Part shown: positions 43,534-53,864 of the stretch, piece after piece
Layout of the letters: the number at the start of each line of letters is the position of its first letter
Position numbering within the stretch: position 1 is the first letter of the stretch
Assembly: GCF_024158145.1 (NCBI RefSeq)
Contig: NZ_JAMYXM010000001.1
Span: 186,001-250,000 of the forward strand
From: Notoacmeibacter sp. MSK16QG-6
GTDB lineage: Bacteria > Pseudomonadota > Alphaproteobacteria > Rhizobiales > Rhizobiaceae
Reading direction: 5' to 3'
Length of the DNA stretch: 64,000 bases
Position numbers and translations under genes: made by a program
Notes under the pieces: model-generated
Told to the model about the DNA's origin: nothing
The model's input: only the letters and a program-made list of their open reading frames with translations
The model's database searches: none

Positions 43534-46368
43534 CTATTTGTCCGTGCTGGAAAGCAGGCGCGCCCCGATCCGGTCGAGATCGGCGGTCCGCCCTTCCGGT
43601 CCATTCTCCGGAAGCCGCAAACGCATACCCGTTCTCAAGTCAGACTGTGACACCACCTTGCCGCTCTCGACATTGATGAAATCGGCGTCCGTCGCATCCG
43701 CTCCGTAGAGGAGACGGGACAAGGAGCGGATCGTATCGCCCCGGCGAACCTCGAACACGGGCGGCAGCGCCGGCAACAAGGTATCGCCTTCCGTCATTTC
43801 GGCTGCAGAATCATCCGAGGCTGGATCGACGGGTTCGCTCGCTGGCATCTCGGTAGGCACAGCGTCGGCTGCACTCGTGTCTCCATCCTCAGCCGCAGGC
43901 TGAGGCGCTTCGGATGAAGAAGGAGCCGCCGTGCTGGCAGGCTCGGTTTCGTCCGCGCCGGATTCGGTCTCCTGCGCCGACTCGGTGGGCGCGTCTCCAT
44001 CGACTTCCGATTCAGCGTCGATATCGTCATCGACCATTATACCGCGCAGAGCATTGCCGGCGCGCTCGACAGCCGAGCGTGCTCGCTCGAATGCCGAATC
44101 CGATTGTTCGGCCTCGGCCGGGTCGGCATCCTCTGTGGTAGTTGAGTAGTCATTTGCCGCCATCTCGGTGTCGGCGGGCGATACCGCCTCGACCTGCGAA
44201 GCGCTCCCGTCATTCGAGGTCGTCCCTTCGACCTCGTTGTCGTCTGTGACGGATGCGGGCGGCGTTTCCACTTCCTCGACTTCATCGGCCGGAACGGCAG
44301 CGATTTCGGTCTCGCCCCGCGTTTCCGATGGTGACTGAAGACTGCCATCTTCCTCATCTGTAACGGCCTCAGCCGGCTCTGTCGACGGAGGGCTGGTTTC
44401 TTCATCGGTTGGGGCGGATGCCACATCCGTCTGCGTCGGCGCTGCCAGCGAAGGTTGTTCGCCGGCCTCTTCTTCGCTGGCGTCACTGGACGATTCGGAC
44501 GGCGGCTCCTGACGGGCAACCTCGTCGCCATCCGTTACCGTCTCCTCCTGCCGACCAGCCTCGTCGGCCGGCTCATCAGCCATCTCAGACGTATCGGCAA
44601 CCGAAGGCGCTTCAGCTTCACCGGTCTCGGCATCGGCTTCCGACTCATTCTCCTCACTACCACCTTCTTGTTGTGCAGTCTGATCCGCCGGCTCTGCGGT
44701 GGCGGGCGTGTTTTCTGACCCCGATGGTGGAGCCGTGTCAGCACCTTCGACGTCCCGATCGGCCAACTCTTTCGACGAATTGGCCATGACTTCAGCGGCG
44801 TCGGAGGCGCTTTGGGTCGCTATTACCGGATCGCTGACCGGCGGTTCTACCACGGCCGTCATCTGCTCGCCCGGCGTCCGGTCGAAAGATGTAACCATCG
44901 CTTGCAAGACGGCCTCATCATCGCCCAGCGTCTCTACACGAAGCGGAATTTTTCCCACGGGGATGTCTGCCTCCGCCTCCAGCAGGAAGCGTCCATTCTC
45001 GTTAGCCGTGACGGTGCCCAGTTCCGTCTCTCCAGCGGAAAGCCGTAGCCGTGTCTGCGGCGCAGCCGACCCGGTCACAAAAACCGAACCGCCATCGATT
45101 TCGATGGCCTCGACCAACGGCGAGGCTGGTGCTTCCGGGGCCGATGATCCGTCCGTGGCGTCATCGGTGGTTTCGACAACCTGTTCTGATTCCGGCTCGA
45201 CGCTCTCCGGCTCCACTGTGTTGTCCGGCTCTGAGGGCGCAGAATCCGCGGCGGCGACGTCGATTTCTTCCGAGGGCCGATCTGTTTCGCCCGCTGACTG
45301 TTCAGTGCTGGCGTCGGCAGTCTCGCTCTCATCAACGACAGCGGTTTCTTCGCCCACGGTAGCGACTTCGGTTTCGCCTTCATCGGGCTGGTCGCCGCTC
45401 TCGGCACCCGCTTCGGCAACCTCTTCTTCCGAGACGGCAGGATTGGATTCATCCACTGCGGGCGCGGTTTCTTTGCTTTGCTCTGCGCTTGCTACGTCAG
45501 TCGCGTCAGTCTCATCAGTGCTTTCCGGTCCACCGACGACAACATCCTGCTCAGACGTGTTAGCGGCGGCGCTTTCTGTTTCAGAGATACCCGGCGATGT
45601 CTCCTCATCGGGCGTCGGCGCTTCAGCTATTGTCTGTTGCTGCGGGGTCGGGATTACCGTGATTGTCCGAGTTTCACCATTTGCGCTGTTGTTGGCCTCG
45701 GCCGTCGGAGCGCCCTCGTCGGGGAGCGTCAGGGCCAGTGTTTCCGGCGACATCACCGCCGTGCCGCTTTCGGTCTCTGAGCGGATCGAAAGCTCGTGCT
45801 CACCGGGCGTCAGTGGCGGCTCGGGCTGAAGAGCGAACTTACCATCGCTGTCAGCCGCCCCGGAGGCAATAACCTCATCCTTTGAGAGCAGTTCAACGGG
45901 CGCTTCGGCAGGCGCAGTTCCGCTGATCGTCAGCCGACCTTCATCATCGGACTCAATTGCATCGAAAGCGAACTGGTCGTCGGTGAGTTGTTCAGACGAA
46001 TCGGTCTGCTCCTCATTCGTATCCGATTCTTCCTGATCTACGTCCTCGGCTGTCGCCGCATCCTCCTCTGGATCGACGTCTACCTGAGCAATTTCTGCGG
46101 AATTTTGCTCGGATGAAGCCGTATCTTTCTCGTCTGTTTCGGCCGCATCGCCGTCGGCTTGGGCAACGGTTTGTCCGGAGCCTTCCGCTGGCTCTACCCC
46201 TTCATTTTCTGCACTTTCGAGGGTTATTTCCTCGCCGGACAAGAGCTGACGAAGCGTATTCTGGCTCAGAAGGTCACCCACCTCCCGATCGGTCGAAACA
46301 GCCGTTAGCCAAACCGCACCGAGAAAGCCTACAGCGAACAACACAATGGCAAAGAGTAGCCGGCCCAT
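43534..46368 (-). CDS. Very large acidic protein with Ig-like segments and a C-terminal LysM domain
   Basis: This is a 944-residue protein anchored by one N-terminal membrane segment (MGRLLFAIVLFAVGFLGAVW, 1-25). Most of it is low-complexity sequence very rich in Glu, Asp, Ala, Ser, Thr and Pro. Two ordered beta-rich Ig-like parts stand out: GRLTISGTAPAEAPVELL... (about 143-215) and GGSVFVTGSAAPQTRLRL... (about 423-490). A LysM peptidoglycan-binding domain (FEVRRGDTIRSLSRLLYG...) lies at about 880-930. It is likely periplasmic, spanning toward murein. It is divergent from the LOG gene, a neighbourhood I recall from other Hyphomicrobiales. The function is unknown. Confidence 0.85.
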   Translation of the reverse strand: MGRLLFAIVLFAVGFLGAVWLTAVSTDREVGDLLSQNTLRQLLSGEEITLESAENEGVEPAEGSGQTVAQADGDAAETDEKDTASSEQNSAEIAQVDVDPEEDAATAEDVDQEESDTNEEQTDSSEQLTDDQFAFDAIESDDEGRLTISGTAPAEAPVELLSKDEVIASGAADSDGKFALQPEPPLTPGEHELSIRSETESGTAVMSPETLALTLPDEGAPTAEANNSANGETRTITVIPTPQQQTIAEAPTPDEETSPGISETESAAANTSEQDVVVGGPESTDETDATDVASAEQSKETAPAVDESNPAVSEEEVAEAGAESGDQPDEGETEVATVGEETAVVDESETADASTEQSAGETDRPSEEIDVAAADSAPSEPDNTVEPESVEPESEQVVETTDDATDGSSAPEAPASPLVEAIEIDGGSVFVTGSAAPQTRLRLSAGETELGTVTANENGRFLLEAEADIPVGKIPLRVETLGDDEAVLQAMVTSFDRTPGEQMTAVVEPPVSDPVIATQSASDAAEVMANSSKELADRDVEGADTAPPSGSENTPATAEPADQTAQQEGGSEENESEADAETGEAEAPSVADTSEMADEPADEAGRQEETVTDGDEVARQEPPSESSSDASEEEAGEQPSLAAPTQTDVASAPTDEETSPPSTEPAEAVTDEEDGSLQSPSETRGETEIAAVPADEVEEVETPPASVTDDNEVEGTTSNDGSASQVEAVSPADTEMAANDYSTTTEDADPAEAEQSDSAFERARSAVERAGNALRGIMVDDDIDAESEVDGDAPTESAQETESGADETEPASTAAPSSSEAPQPAAEDGDTSAADAVPTEMPASEPVDPASDDSAAEMTEGDTLLPALPPVFEVRRGDTIRSLSRLLYGADATDADFINVESGKVVSQSDLRTGMRLRLPENGPEGRTADLDRIGARLLSSTDK

Positions 46369-46492
46369 CGATTCGTCTCCCGCCCCTTGAAGGCTCCACT
46401 TTTCGTCACTAAGAGGCTTAGCCTGCCAAAGGCGCTTAGAAAAGGTTTGGCGGCGAATGACGCGATCGAAGCGTTGGGAAAAGGAAAACGCA

Positions 46493-47107
46493 ATGAATCG
46501 ATCAATTTGCGTCTATTGCGGCTCCAGCGACGGCGCCGATCCCAGCTTCCTCGAATCCGCCTATGCCGTCGGACGCCAGATCGGCGAGGCCGGATACGGT
46601 CTGGTCTTCGGCGGCGGCATGCGGGGACTGATGGGCGCGGTGGCGTCTGGAGCCAAGGATTCTGGCGGTCACGTCACGGGAATCATTCCGGATTTTCTTC
46701 TCGACCGCGAGCGCGGCGACGGCAATCCCTCACTGTTCGACGATTATATCGTCGTGAAGAGCATGCATGAGCGCAAACATCTGCTCTTCGACAGAAGCGA
46801 CGCTTTCGTCGCTCTACCAGGTGGTATCGGCACGCTGGAGGAAATTGTGGAAATCATGACCTGGGCTCAGCTTGGCCGTCATGAAAAGCCAATCGTCTTC
46901 GCTTCCTTCAACGATTTCTGGGCACCCATGGAGAAGCTTTATTCGCACATGGGCACGGCCGGATTCGTTCATTCAGCGGACCGTCTGCGTCCGATCACTG
47001 TCACAACAGCCGAAAAAGTGCTGCCGGCCGTGGAGGCTGGATGGCGTGAGAACGCTGGCCCGGACGAATCGGACGACAGCGGCGTCGCACCCATCGAAAA
47101 GCTTTGA
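46493..47107 (+). CDS. LOG family (TIGR00730) Rossmann-fold protein
   Basis: This is a 204-residue protein of the LOG family; some members are cytokinin nucleoside 5'-monophosphate phosphoribohydrolases. It begins MNRSICVYCGSSDGADP with AAAAGGAAAA upstream, preferred to an in-frame ATG at 46457. The two signatures are present: MHERKHLLF (about 95-103) and PGGIGTLEE (about 113-121). Bacterial members are often annotated as putative lysine decarboxylase, which is a misnomer. It is followed after 70 bp by the GNAT-nitrilase gene. Confidence 0.92.
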   Translation: MNRSICVYCGSSDGADPSFLESAYAVGRQIGEAGYGLVFGGGMRGLMGAVASGAKDSGGHVTGIIPDFLLDRERGDGNPSLFDDYIVVKSMHERKHLLFDRSDAFVALPGGIGTLEEIVEIMTWAQLGRHEKPIVFASFNDFWAPMEKLYSHMGTAGFVHSADRLRPITVTTAEKVLPAVEAGWRENAGPDESDDSGVAPIEKL

Positions 47108-47177
47108 GCCGTTCGGGTTGCCGGCGCGGCGGGCGGCTTTATCTGCGCGGCCAACATAATCCGAAAAGTGCAGGACC

Positions 47178-48722
47178 ATGAAATCCACGAAGGCGAAACT
47201 GGAAATCCGCAATGCGACTGCGGAGGATATCGACGAGATCGTCGAATTGTCGCGCCGCGTGTACCCGGTCGAAACGCCCTATACTCCCGGCATGATACGG
47301 GGCCACATCAACGCCTTCGGGCGCGGCCAGTTCGTTGCGACTTACGAAGGTAAAGTCGTCGGATATGCGGCAACCCTGCGGGTCAAGGAACGCAAAGCGT
47401 TCGGTCAGCACGACTGGATACAGATCACCGGCGGTGGGTATGCATCCACCCATGATGGCAATGGCGACTGGATGTACGGCTTCGAGGTCATGGTCGACCC
47501 ATCACGCCGACGCCTACGGATCGGCAAGCGTCTCTATGACGCCCGTCAGGCGCTATGCGTCGAGCTGGACCTGAAAGGGATTGCCTTTGGCGGCCGTCTC
47601 GCCGGCTATGCGCGCAGACGGAAAGCCTTTCCAGATCCGGATCAGTATCTGGCATCCGTCGCAAAACGCGAAACAAAAGACCCGACGCTCGATTTCCAGA
47701 TCCGCGCCGGGTTCGAACCGGAGCGCGTCCTTCGGCTCTACAATCGCGAGGACAAACCGTCTGACGGCCACGCTGCGCTGATGATCTGGCGCAACCCCTA
47801 TTACGATCCGAAGCTGGATACCCAACCCGTCACCCGCCTCGACCCGGAGGTCGTGCGTGTCGTCTCGGTCCAGATGGAAGCCCGGACCCTCAAAAACACC
47901 GAGGAGTTCTACGAAGCGGTCGATTACTTCGTCGACGTGGCGTCGGAATATGAAGGCGATTTCGTTGTCTTCCCGGAGCTTTTCACGCTGCAGCTTCTTT
48001 CCTGTGAGCCTGAAGAACTTGCCCCTGACGCCGCAATCCAGCGGCTGACGGAACATACCGAAGAGTTCACCAGCCGCTTGCGTGACATGGCCGTGAAGCG
48101 CAACATCAACATTATCGGCGGCAGCCATCCAACAATCGTGGACGATGGCGATATCCATAATATCGCATATGTTTTTCTGCGCGACGGCTCTGTGCATGCA
48201 CAGGAGAAGATCCATCCTACGCCAGACGAGCGCACCTACTGGAACATTCATGGCGGAGATGCGGTAGAGGCAATCGAGACGGATTGCGGACCGATTGGCG
48301 TCATGATCTGCTATGATAGCGAGTTTCCGGAACTTGCCCGACGGCTTGCCGATCAGGGCGCGCGTATCCTCTTCGTGCCTTATAATACCGATACCCGCCA
48401 TGGCTACTGGCGCGTCCGCTATTGCTGCCAGGCGCGCACAATCGAAAACCAGTGCTACGTCGTGACATCCGGCATGACCGGCAATCTCGCCAATGTCTCC
48501 AATCTCGATATCCAATGGGCCGAAAGCGGCATCTTCACGCCGTCTGACTTTCCCTTTGCGCGAGACGGCATCGCAGCGCTTGCCAGCGAGAATGTCGAGC
48601 AGGTTTCTGTCGCCGATCTCAACCTCAATTCGGTGACGTGGGCGCGCGCCAAAGGCTCGGTTCGCAATATGCGCGATCGCCGATTCGACCTTTACCGGAC
48701 AGTCTGGAGCGATGGCGGCTGA
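47178..48722 (+). CDS. Bifunctional GNAT acetyltransferase / carbon-nitrogen hydrolase fusion
   Basis: This is a 514-residue fusion. Residues about 9-205 form a GNAT domain (acetyl-CoA loop near [12 protein letters not shown], 111-122). Residues about 225-505 form a nitrilase-superfamily amidohydrolase with the Glu-Lys-Cys triad E267 (FPEL), K344 (QEKIHPT) and C378 ([10 protein letters not shown]). Such fusions are known as a family in many bacteria, but their substrate is not established. No signal peptide is seen. A single-chain acetylation and amide cleavage route is conceivable. The stop is 118 bp before the glycerophosphodiesterase. Confidence 0.92.
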   Translation: MKSTKAKLEIRNATAEDIDEIVELSRRVYPVETPYTPGMIRGHINAFGRGQFVATYEGKVVGYAATLRVKERKAFGQHDWIQITGGGYASTHDGNGDWMYGFEVMVDPSRRRLRIGKRLYDARQALCVELDLKGIAFGGRLAGYARRRKAFPDPDQYLASVAKRETKDPTLDFQIRAGFEPERVLRLYNREDKPSDGHAALMIWRNPYYDPKLDTQPVTRLDPEVVRVVSVQMEARTLKNTEEFYEAVDYFVDVASEYEGDFVVFPELFTLQLLSCEPEELAPDAAIQRLTEHTEEFTSRLRDMAVKRNINIIGGSHPTIVDDGDIHNIAYVFLRDGSVHAQEKIHPTPDERTYWNIHGGDAVEAIETDCGPIGVMICYDSEFPELARRLADQGARILFVPYNTDTRHGYWRVRYCCQARTIENQCYVVTSGMTGNLANVSNLDIQWAESGIFTPSDFPFARDGIAALASENVEQVSVADLNLNSVTWARAKGSVRNMRDRRFDLYRTVWSDGG

Positions 48723-48840
48723 CGCGCTGGGCGCGTTTCGTCAAACCGTCATCGAACCGCCAAGCGGCTGTCATGATCGGCATCCTAAAGTGAAGGACGG
48801 ACGGAGCTTGCTGCCGTCCCTTTCATTGAGGGAGCCCCAC

Positions 48841-50112
48841 ATGACCGCCCTACGCAACATATTAGCCGCCGCGACGATTTTCGCCGGCAGTCCAGCTTTC
48901 GCCCAATCGGGCGATACCAATACCGAGACCCCCGCATCGTCAATCCAGGCACCGGATGTCGGCACGATCACCTATGGCGTTCGTCCAGCCTACCTCGTCG
49001 ATGTAATGGATGAGGGCGAGCTGAAGACAAAACTCCAGGGTTGTCTTGCCAATACGCCGACCAAGTCCAACTGGTCGATCGGCCATCGGGGCGCGATGTT
49101 GGCCTTTCCCGAGCATACGGCCGAGGGCTACATCGCAGCCGCCCGGATGGGCGCCGGCATTGTCGAATGCGACGTGACGTTCACCAAAGACCATGAGCTG
49201 GTATGCCGCCACGCACAGAACGACTTGCACACCACGACGAATATCCTGACCACCGATCTCGCCGAGAAGTGCACAACCGGGTTTACGCCTGCGTCCGGCG
49301 ATCAGGACGCGGCAGCCGAATGTCGGACATCCGATCTGACGCTGGCGGAATTGAGAACGCTCTCGCCCAAGCAGGATGCTGCCAATGGCAGGGCGACAAC
49401 GGTTGAGGACTATCAAGACGGCACTCCGAACTTCCGCACCGACCTTTACACCCCAGGCGCACGCCTCGTGACCTTCGCCGAATCGATAGAACTGATGCAG
49501 CAGCTCGGCGTGAAAATGACGCCGGAATTGAAAAAGCCCTCGGTCGATATGCCTTTCGGCGGCTTCAGCCAGGAACAGTATGCGCAGAAGATGATCGACG
49601 AATTAAAGGCAGCGGGCGTCGATCCGTCGGATGTATGGCCGCAATCCTTCGAGATAGAGGACATCCGATACTGGATCGCAAACGAGCCGGACTTCGGCAA
49701 GCAGGCCGTCTATCTGGACGACCAGTACGACAATGAAGGCTTCGACATCGCCAACCCTTCGACCTGGGAGCACAAGTTCGAGGATCTCAAAGCCGAGGGT
49801 ATCAATTATATCGCGCCGCCGATGTGGATGCTGGTCGAAGCCGAGAACGGCAAGATCGTGCCGAGCGAGTACGCTAAAATGGCCAAGAATGCCGGCCTGA
49901 AGATCATCACCTGGACGGCAGAGCGTTCCGGCAATCTGCATGAGGGTGGCGGCTGGTACTACGAAACCATCGCGGATGTAACGGACGATGATGGCGACGT
50001 CTTCAAGCTGATGGACGTGCTATACAACGAAGTGGGCGTCGCGGGTCTCTTCTCCGACTGGCCGGCGACCACCACCTTCTTTGCCAACTGCATGGAGCAG
50101 GCGAGCAACTGA
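48841..50112 (+). CDS. Secreted glycerophosphodiester phosphodiesterase
   Basis: This is a 423-residue precursor with a signal peptide ([22 protein letters not shown]). The GDPD catalytic pattern is complete at the N-terminal half: HRG at 82-84, E91, E109, D111 and H124. It is longer than cytosolic GlpQ-type enzymes, with an insert around 125-220 that contains several Cys residues (C68, C110, C122 and more), fitting a periplasmic, disulfide-bearing enzyme. The start at 48841 is chosen for the signal peptide and GAGGGAG upstream. It would release glycerol-3-phosphate from phospholipid head groups. Confidence 0.92.
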   Translation: MTALRNILAAATIFAGSPAFAQSGDTNTETPASSIQAPDVGTITYGVRPAYLVDVMDEGELKTKLQGCLANTPTKSNWSIGHRGAMLAFPEHTAEGYIAAARMGAGIVECDVTFTKDHELVCRHAQNDLHTTTNILTTDLAEKCTTGFTPASGDQDAAAECRTSDLTLAELRTLSPKQDAANGRATTVEDYQDGTPNFRTDLYTPGARLVTFAESIELMQQLGVKMTPELKKPSVDMPFGGFSQEQYAQKMIDELKAAGVDPSDVWPQSFEIEDIRYWIANEPDFGKQAVYLDDQYDNEGFDIANPSTWEHKFEDLKAEGINYIAPPMWMLVEAENGKIVPSEYAKMAKNAGLKIITWTAERSGNLHEGGGWYYETIADVTDDDGDVFKLMDVLYNEVGVAGLFSDWPATTTFFANCMEQASN

Positions 50113-50134
50113 GGTCCATTCGTTCTCGCGTCAC

Positions 50135-50170
50135 GCGAAGGCCGCCGCTTATCGCTACTGCGGCCTTCGC
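50135..50170 (+). terminator. Hairpin between convergent gdpd and DUF523 genes
   Basis: An 11-bp perfect stem GCGAAGGCCGC/GCGGCCTTCGC (50135-50145 with 50160-50170) encloses a 14-nt loop. It lies 22 bp after the phosphodiesterase stop and just before the DUF523 stop. No T run follows, so it may serve as a 3'-end hairpin rather than a classical terminator. Confidence 0.5.
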
Positions 50171-50171
50171 A

Positions 50172-50705
50172 TCACGAGCGAAGGCGCTCGTCCAGTTCCG
50201 CCAGGCGGGTTTCCGGCCAGACTTCAATTCCGGCGGCACGCAATGCAGCGCTAGTCACGCCCATCCCCTCAATCCGGTTTCCGCTGAACGTGCCGTCATA
50301 GATGAATGTCGAGCCGCACGATGGGGAACCGTCCGTCAGCACGGCATGGCGACAGCCAACGCGCTGTGCAAGCGCGACCGTTTCCCCGGCTGCCTTGATG
50401 TAAAGTGCGCTTACGTCATTGCCCGTCGCGTCCACCACGGAAGCCGACCCAAGCAACACCGTCTCGCCGTCCGGTCGCTGCCAACCTGCGTCGCGGACCT
50501 GTGGCGAACCGGATTCCATCAGGCTGTCCCTAATTTCCGCCGGTGGGCGCGGTGTCGGAAATCCGACAGCGACTTCCGGGCAGACCGACACCACCCTGCC
50601 CTCTGCCAACCATCGCGAAATTATCGCATTGCCAGAAAGCTTGTCCTTGCCATTGTAGCGAACCGGGCGGCCGAGCAGGCAGGCTGAAACGAGAATGCGA
50701 TCCAT
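50172..50705 (-). CDS. DUF523 domain-containing protein
   Basis: This is a 177-residue protein of the DUF523 family. Conserved cysteine motifs are visible: SACLLG (8-13), VCPE (about 41-44) and SPSCGS (about 128-133), together with RPPAE and GMGV. The spacing of cysteines suggests a metal or Fe-S site; the biochemical function is unknown. It is separated from rarD by 75 bp and faces the phosphodiesterase gene. Confidence 0.9.
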   Translation of the reverse strand: MDRILVSACLLGRPVRYNGKDKLSGNAIISRWLAEGRVVSVCPEVAVGFPTPRPPAEIRDSLMESGSPQVRDAGWQRPDGETVLLGSASVVDATGNDVSALYIKAAGETVALAQRVGCRHAVLTDGSPSCGSTFIYDGTFSGNRIEGMGVTSAALRAAGIEVWPETRLAELDERLRS

Positions 50706-50780
50706 GTCTCGTTGGCTAGCATCTAGAAGCCTGTCGAACCAGACTTTCTCGGAAGGCCGCAGATGCAGAGGCCAGGTGCG

Positions 50781-51737
50781 CTATGTCCGCGTGCCGGGCT
50801 CGACGAGCGGAAGGTTGGCCCTTTGCCGCCGGCGTTCGCGAAGGATCGACGTGACATAAAGCGCCAAGGCCAGCCATATAAAGCAGAATGCGACGAGCCG
50901 GGCCGGGCCGAACGGTTCCTTGAACACGAAAACCGCGATCAGGAAGATCATGGTCGGCGCGATATATTGCATGACGCCAATAGTCGACAGCCGCAGCAGT
51001 TTCGCCCCGTTGGCGTATAAAATCAAAGGAATGGCTGTCGCAACGCCAGCGAAGAGAAGAAGGCCGACATCCTCCCAGCCTCCGCCGCCAAAAAATGGTT
51101 TATTGTCGGACCAGGTCAGCCACAGCAAATAGCCGAACGCGACGGGCGCAAGCAGCAAGACCTCAAGAAAAAAGCCCTGATTGGGACCCACCGGCAATGT
51201 CTTGCGGAAATAGGCGTAGCCGCCCCATGACAGGACAAGCCCGAGCGAGACCAACGGCAGCCCGCCGCTCTCCCAGGTCAGGATTGCCACCGCGATCACC
51301 GCCGAGACGATGGCGGCAAGCTGCAAACGCGTCATCTTCTCGCGCAGGACGATCGCGCCGAGCGCTACGGTGAAAAGCGGATTGACGTAATAGCCGAGCG
51401 ACGTTTCCAGAGCACGATCATTGGCGATAGCCCATACATAGATCGACCAGTTGATGCTGATAAGCGTGGCCGTGACCGCCGCCATGCCGATAATGCGCCA
51501 ATCGCCCAGCGCGCGTTTCAGATCGTCCGTTCGGCGCAGCCATAATATCCATGCGCCCGCAAGCGGGATGGACCAGAGGACGCGGTGCGCCACCACCTCG
51601 ATCGAGCCGATATGGGCCACCGCCTTCATGTAGAACGGCAGAAATCCCCACAAAAGATAAGCGGAGAACGCATAGAAGAACCCTGTGAGCGTATCACCGG
51701 TGTCGGTCACGACCGGTCCGTTCGCTGAGGTAGCCAT
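50781..51737 (-). CDS. rarD: EamA family transporter RarD
   Basis: This is a 318-residue membrane protein of the drug/metabolite transporter superfamily with ten predicted helices. The RarD pattern is clear: FFYAFSAYLLWGFLPFYMK near the N terminus, EVVAHRVLWSIPLA and INWSIYVWAIANDRALETSLGYYVNPL. The substrate is not established for the family. Its ATG overlaps the cimA stop by 1 nt (TGATG), so it is translationally coupled to cimA and may export a related metabolite. Confidence 0.93.
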   Translation of the reverse strand: MATSANGPVVTDTGDTLTGFFYAFSAYLLWGFLPFYMKAVAHIGSIEVVAHRVLWSIPLAGAWILWLRRTDDLKRALGDWRIIGMAAVTATLISINWSIYVWAIANDRALETSLGYYVNPLFTVALGAIVLREKMTRLQLAAIVSAVIAVAILTWESGGLPLVSLGLVLSWGGYAYFRKTLPVGPNQGFFLEVLLLAPVAFGYLLWLTWSDNKPFFGGGGWEDVGLLLFAGVATAIPLILYANGAKLLRLSTIGVMQYIAPTMIFLIAVFVFKEPFGPARLVAFCFIWLALALYVTSILRERRRQRANLPLVEPGTRT

Positions 51738-53347
51738 CAGGCCGCTTTCTGTGCTTCCAGCCGTTCGAAAAGGCAGTAAACGATGGAGTCCATCATCGCC
51801 TCGAAAGAGGCGTCGATGACATTGTCCGAAACGCCGATGGTGGTCCAGTGACGGCCGTGCCCGTTCCGCGTCTCGATCATCACGCGGGTGACGGCTTCGG
51901 TGCCGCCGTTCAGGATGCGGACTTTATAATCGACCAGTTCGATATCCTCGATCAAGGTCTGATATTTGCCGAGATCCTTGCGCAGCGCAACATCGAGCGC
52001 GTTGACCGGCCCCTTTCCTTCGGCGACGCTCATCTTCTCTTCGCCATCGATTTCGACCTTCACCACCGCCTCGGCAAGATCGATCTTTTCGCCTACGGCA
52101 TTGATGCGGCGCTCCACGACGCAGCGATAGCTGGTGACATTGAAATAATTGGGAACGGCGCCGAGATGACGCCGGGCCAGCATTTCGAAGGATGCATCGG
52201 CATCCTCATAAGCATAGCCTTCCGCCTCGCGGTCCTTGACCAGCGCAATCAGCGAATCCAGGCGCGGATCGTCTTTTCTGACGCTGATACCGCGCTTGGC
52301 GAGACCGTCTATGAAGTTCGCCTTGCCGCCCTGATCGGAGACCATGACCCGTCGATTGTTGCCGACGCTCTGCGGCGCGACATGCTCATATGTTTCCGGC
52401 TCTTTCAGAAGGGCGGAGGCGTGAATGCCCGCTTTCGTGGCAAAGGCGGATGCCCCGACATAGGGCGCCTGCGGATCGGGCGTGCGGTTCAACAGATCGT
52501 CGAACAGGCGCGATAGCCTGGTCAGGCTCTTCAGCTTATCGGCGCCGATGCCGGTCTCGAATCGTTCCGAAAAGCTCTCCTTGAGCAATAGCGTCGGGAT
52601 GATCGAGACAAGATTGGCATTGCCGCAACGCTCGCCGATGCCGTTCAGTGTGCCCTGAATCTGACGGACGCCGGCATTGACGGCGGCAAGGCTGTTGGCG
52701 ACCGCCTGACCCGTATCGTCATGAGCGTGGATGCCGAGATGGTCGCCGGGAATACCCGCTTCGCCGATGACATGCTCCACGATGGCGCGCACATCGATGG
52801 GCTGCGTTCCGCCATTGGTGTCGCACAGCACAACCCAGCGCGCACCAGCGTCGAAGGCGGCTTTGGCGCAGGCGAGCGCATAGTCCGTGTTCGCCTTGTA
52901 GCCGTCGAAGAAATGCTCGCAGTCGATCAGCGCCTCACGGCCAGCCCCAACAACGGCTTCAACCGACTGGCGGATATTGTCGAGATTTTCCTCCAACGTG
53001 CAGCCGAGCGCGACACGGACGTGGTAATCCCAGCTTTTGGCGACCAGGCAGATCGCATCGGCCTTGCTGGCGAGCGTTCCGGCCAGCCCCGGATCGTTCG
53101 ATGCCGAGACCCCGGCCCGTTTGGTCATGCCGAATGCAGTGAAAGTTGCGGATTTTGTCGCTTTAGCGGAAAAGAGCGCCGTGTCGGTCGGGTTCGCGCC
53201 GGGATAGCCGCCCTCGACATAGTCGATGCCGAAATCGTCCAGCCACTGGGCGATCTGGCGCTTTTCTTCCAGCGCAAAATCGACGCCGGGCGTCTGCTGA
53301 CCGTCCCTAAGGGTGGTATCGTAGAGGTAGAGGCGTTCTTTCGTCAT
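51737..53347 (-). CDS. cimA: Citramalate synthase
   Basis: CimA condenses pyruvate and acetyl-CoA to (R)-citramalate, a threonine-independent route to isoleucine. The 536-residue protein has the catalytic barrel start DTTLRDGQQTPGVDF (9-23), the metal-binding GIHAHDD motif, NGIGERCGNANL, and the C-terminal LeuA-type allosteric dimer domain (about 395-530). The overall pattern fits CimA rather than 2-isopropylmalate synthase. It starts 40 bp after the upstream GFA gene and is coupled to rarD. Confidence 0.93.
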   Translation of the reverse strand: MTKERLYLYDTTLRDGQQTPGVDFALEEKRQIAQWLDDFGIDYVEGGYPGANPTDTALFSAKATKSATFTAFGMTKRAGVSASNDPGLAGTLASKADAICLVAKSWDYHVRVALGCTLEENLDNIRQSVEAVVGAGREALIDCEHFFDGYKANTDYALACAKAAFDAGARWVVLCDTNGGTQPIDVRAIVEHVIGEAGIPGDHLGIHAHDDTGQAVANSLAAVNAGVRQIQGTLNGIGERCGNANLVSIIPTLLLKESFSERFETGIGADKLKSLTRLSRLFDDLLNRTPDPQAPYVGASAFATKAGIHASALLKEPETYEHVAPQSVGNNRRVMVSDQGGKANFIDGLAKRGISVRKDDPRLDSLIALVKDREAEGYAYEDADASFEMLARRHLGAVPNYFNVTSYRCVVERRINAVGEKIDLAEAVVKVEIDGEEKMSVAEGKGPVNALDVALRKDLGKYQTLIEDIELVDYKVRILNGGTEAVTRVMIETRNGHGRHWTTIGVSDNVIDASFEAMMDSIVYCLFERLEAQKAA

Positions 53348-53387
53348 GGCCCGCCCTTACACCTCTGAAGCCGCCGGGGGAAGCATG

Positions 53388-53864
53388 TCAGCCCTTCGGC
53401 CAGTCTTCGCCCTCATCCGTCGGGTGGTCGGGATGCAGATTGCTGACGATGCCGTCGTAGAAGTCCTGCATCTTCGCAGCGTCATCGGCTCCACGGTCCG
53501 GGACCTGGTGGAGGGTCGCGAAGTAGGACAGCCGATTTTCCGGATTGACCTGAACCGCTGGCGGAGCGTGTTCCGGATCGTCCAGTGCGCCAATAGCGAT
53601 CTCAACCACGGGCTTACCGTCCCACTCATATTCATAAGTCAGCGGCGTGCCGCAATGGCCGCAAAAGCCGCGTCTGGCCTTGTTGGACGAGGCAAAACGC
53701 TTCGGCTCGCCGCGCATCCATTTCAGACCGTGGGCCGTCACGAGCGGGCCGAAAAAAGCGCCGAACGCCTTTTGGCACATGCGGCAATGGCAGATGGAGG
53801 CGCGCCCCAGACTCTCGGCCTCGAACCGCACCGCCCCGCATTGGCAGCCGCCGGTGATGGTCAT
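53388..53864 (-). CDS. GFA family protein, first paralogue
   Basis: This is a 158-residue zinc-binding protein of the GFA (glutathione-dependent formaldehyde-activating enzyme-like) fold. The zinc cysteines are visible: GCQCG (6-10), CHCRMC (25-30) and FCGHCGT (67-73). The family name rests on one member; most function is unknown. Its ATG overlaps the stop of the second paralogue by 4 nt. The C-terminal part ends HPDHPTDEGEDWPKG. Confidence 0.9.
   Translation of the reverse strand: MTITGGCQCGAVRFEAESLGRASICHCRMCQKAFGAFFGPLVTAHGLKWMRGEPKRFASSNKARRGFCGHCGTPLTYEYEWDGKPVVEIAIGALDDPEHAPPAVQVNPENRLSYFATLHQVPDRGADDAAKMQDFYDGIVSNLHPDHPTDEGEDWPKG

Noticed and set aside
44699-45829. Serine-rich open frame opposite the acidic LysM gene
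   Set aside because: It is the antisense of Glu/Asp/Ala/Ser codons; the LysM frame has a membrane anchor, Ig-like parts and a LysM domain, so it is the real gene.
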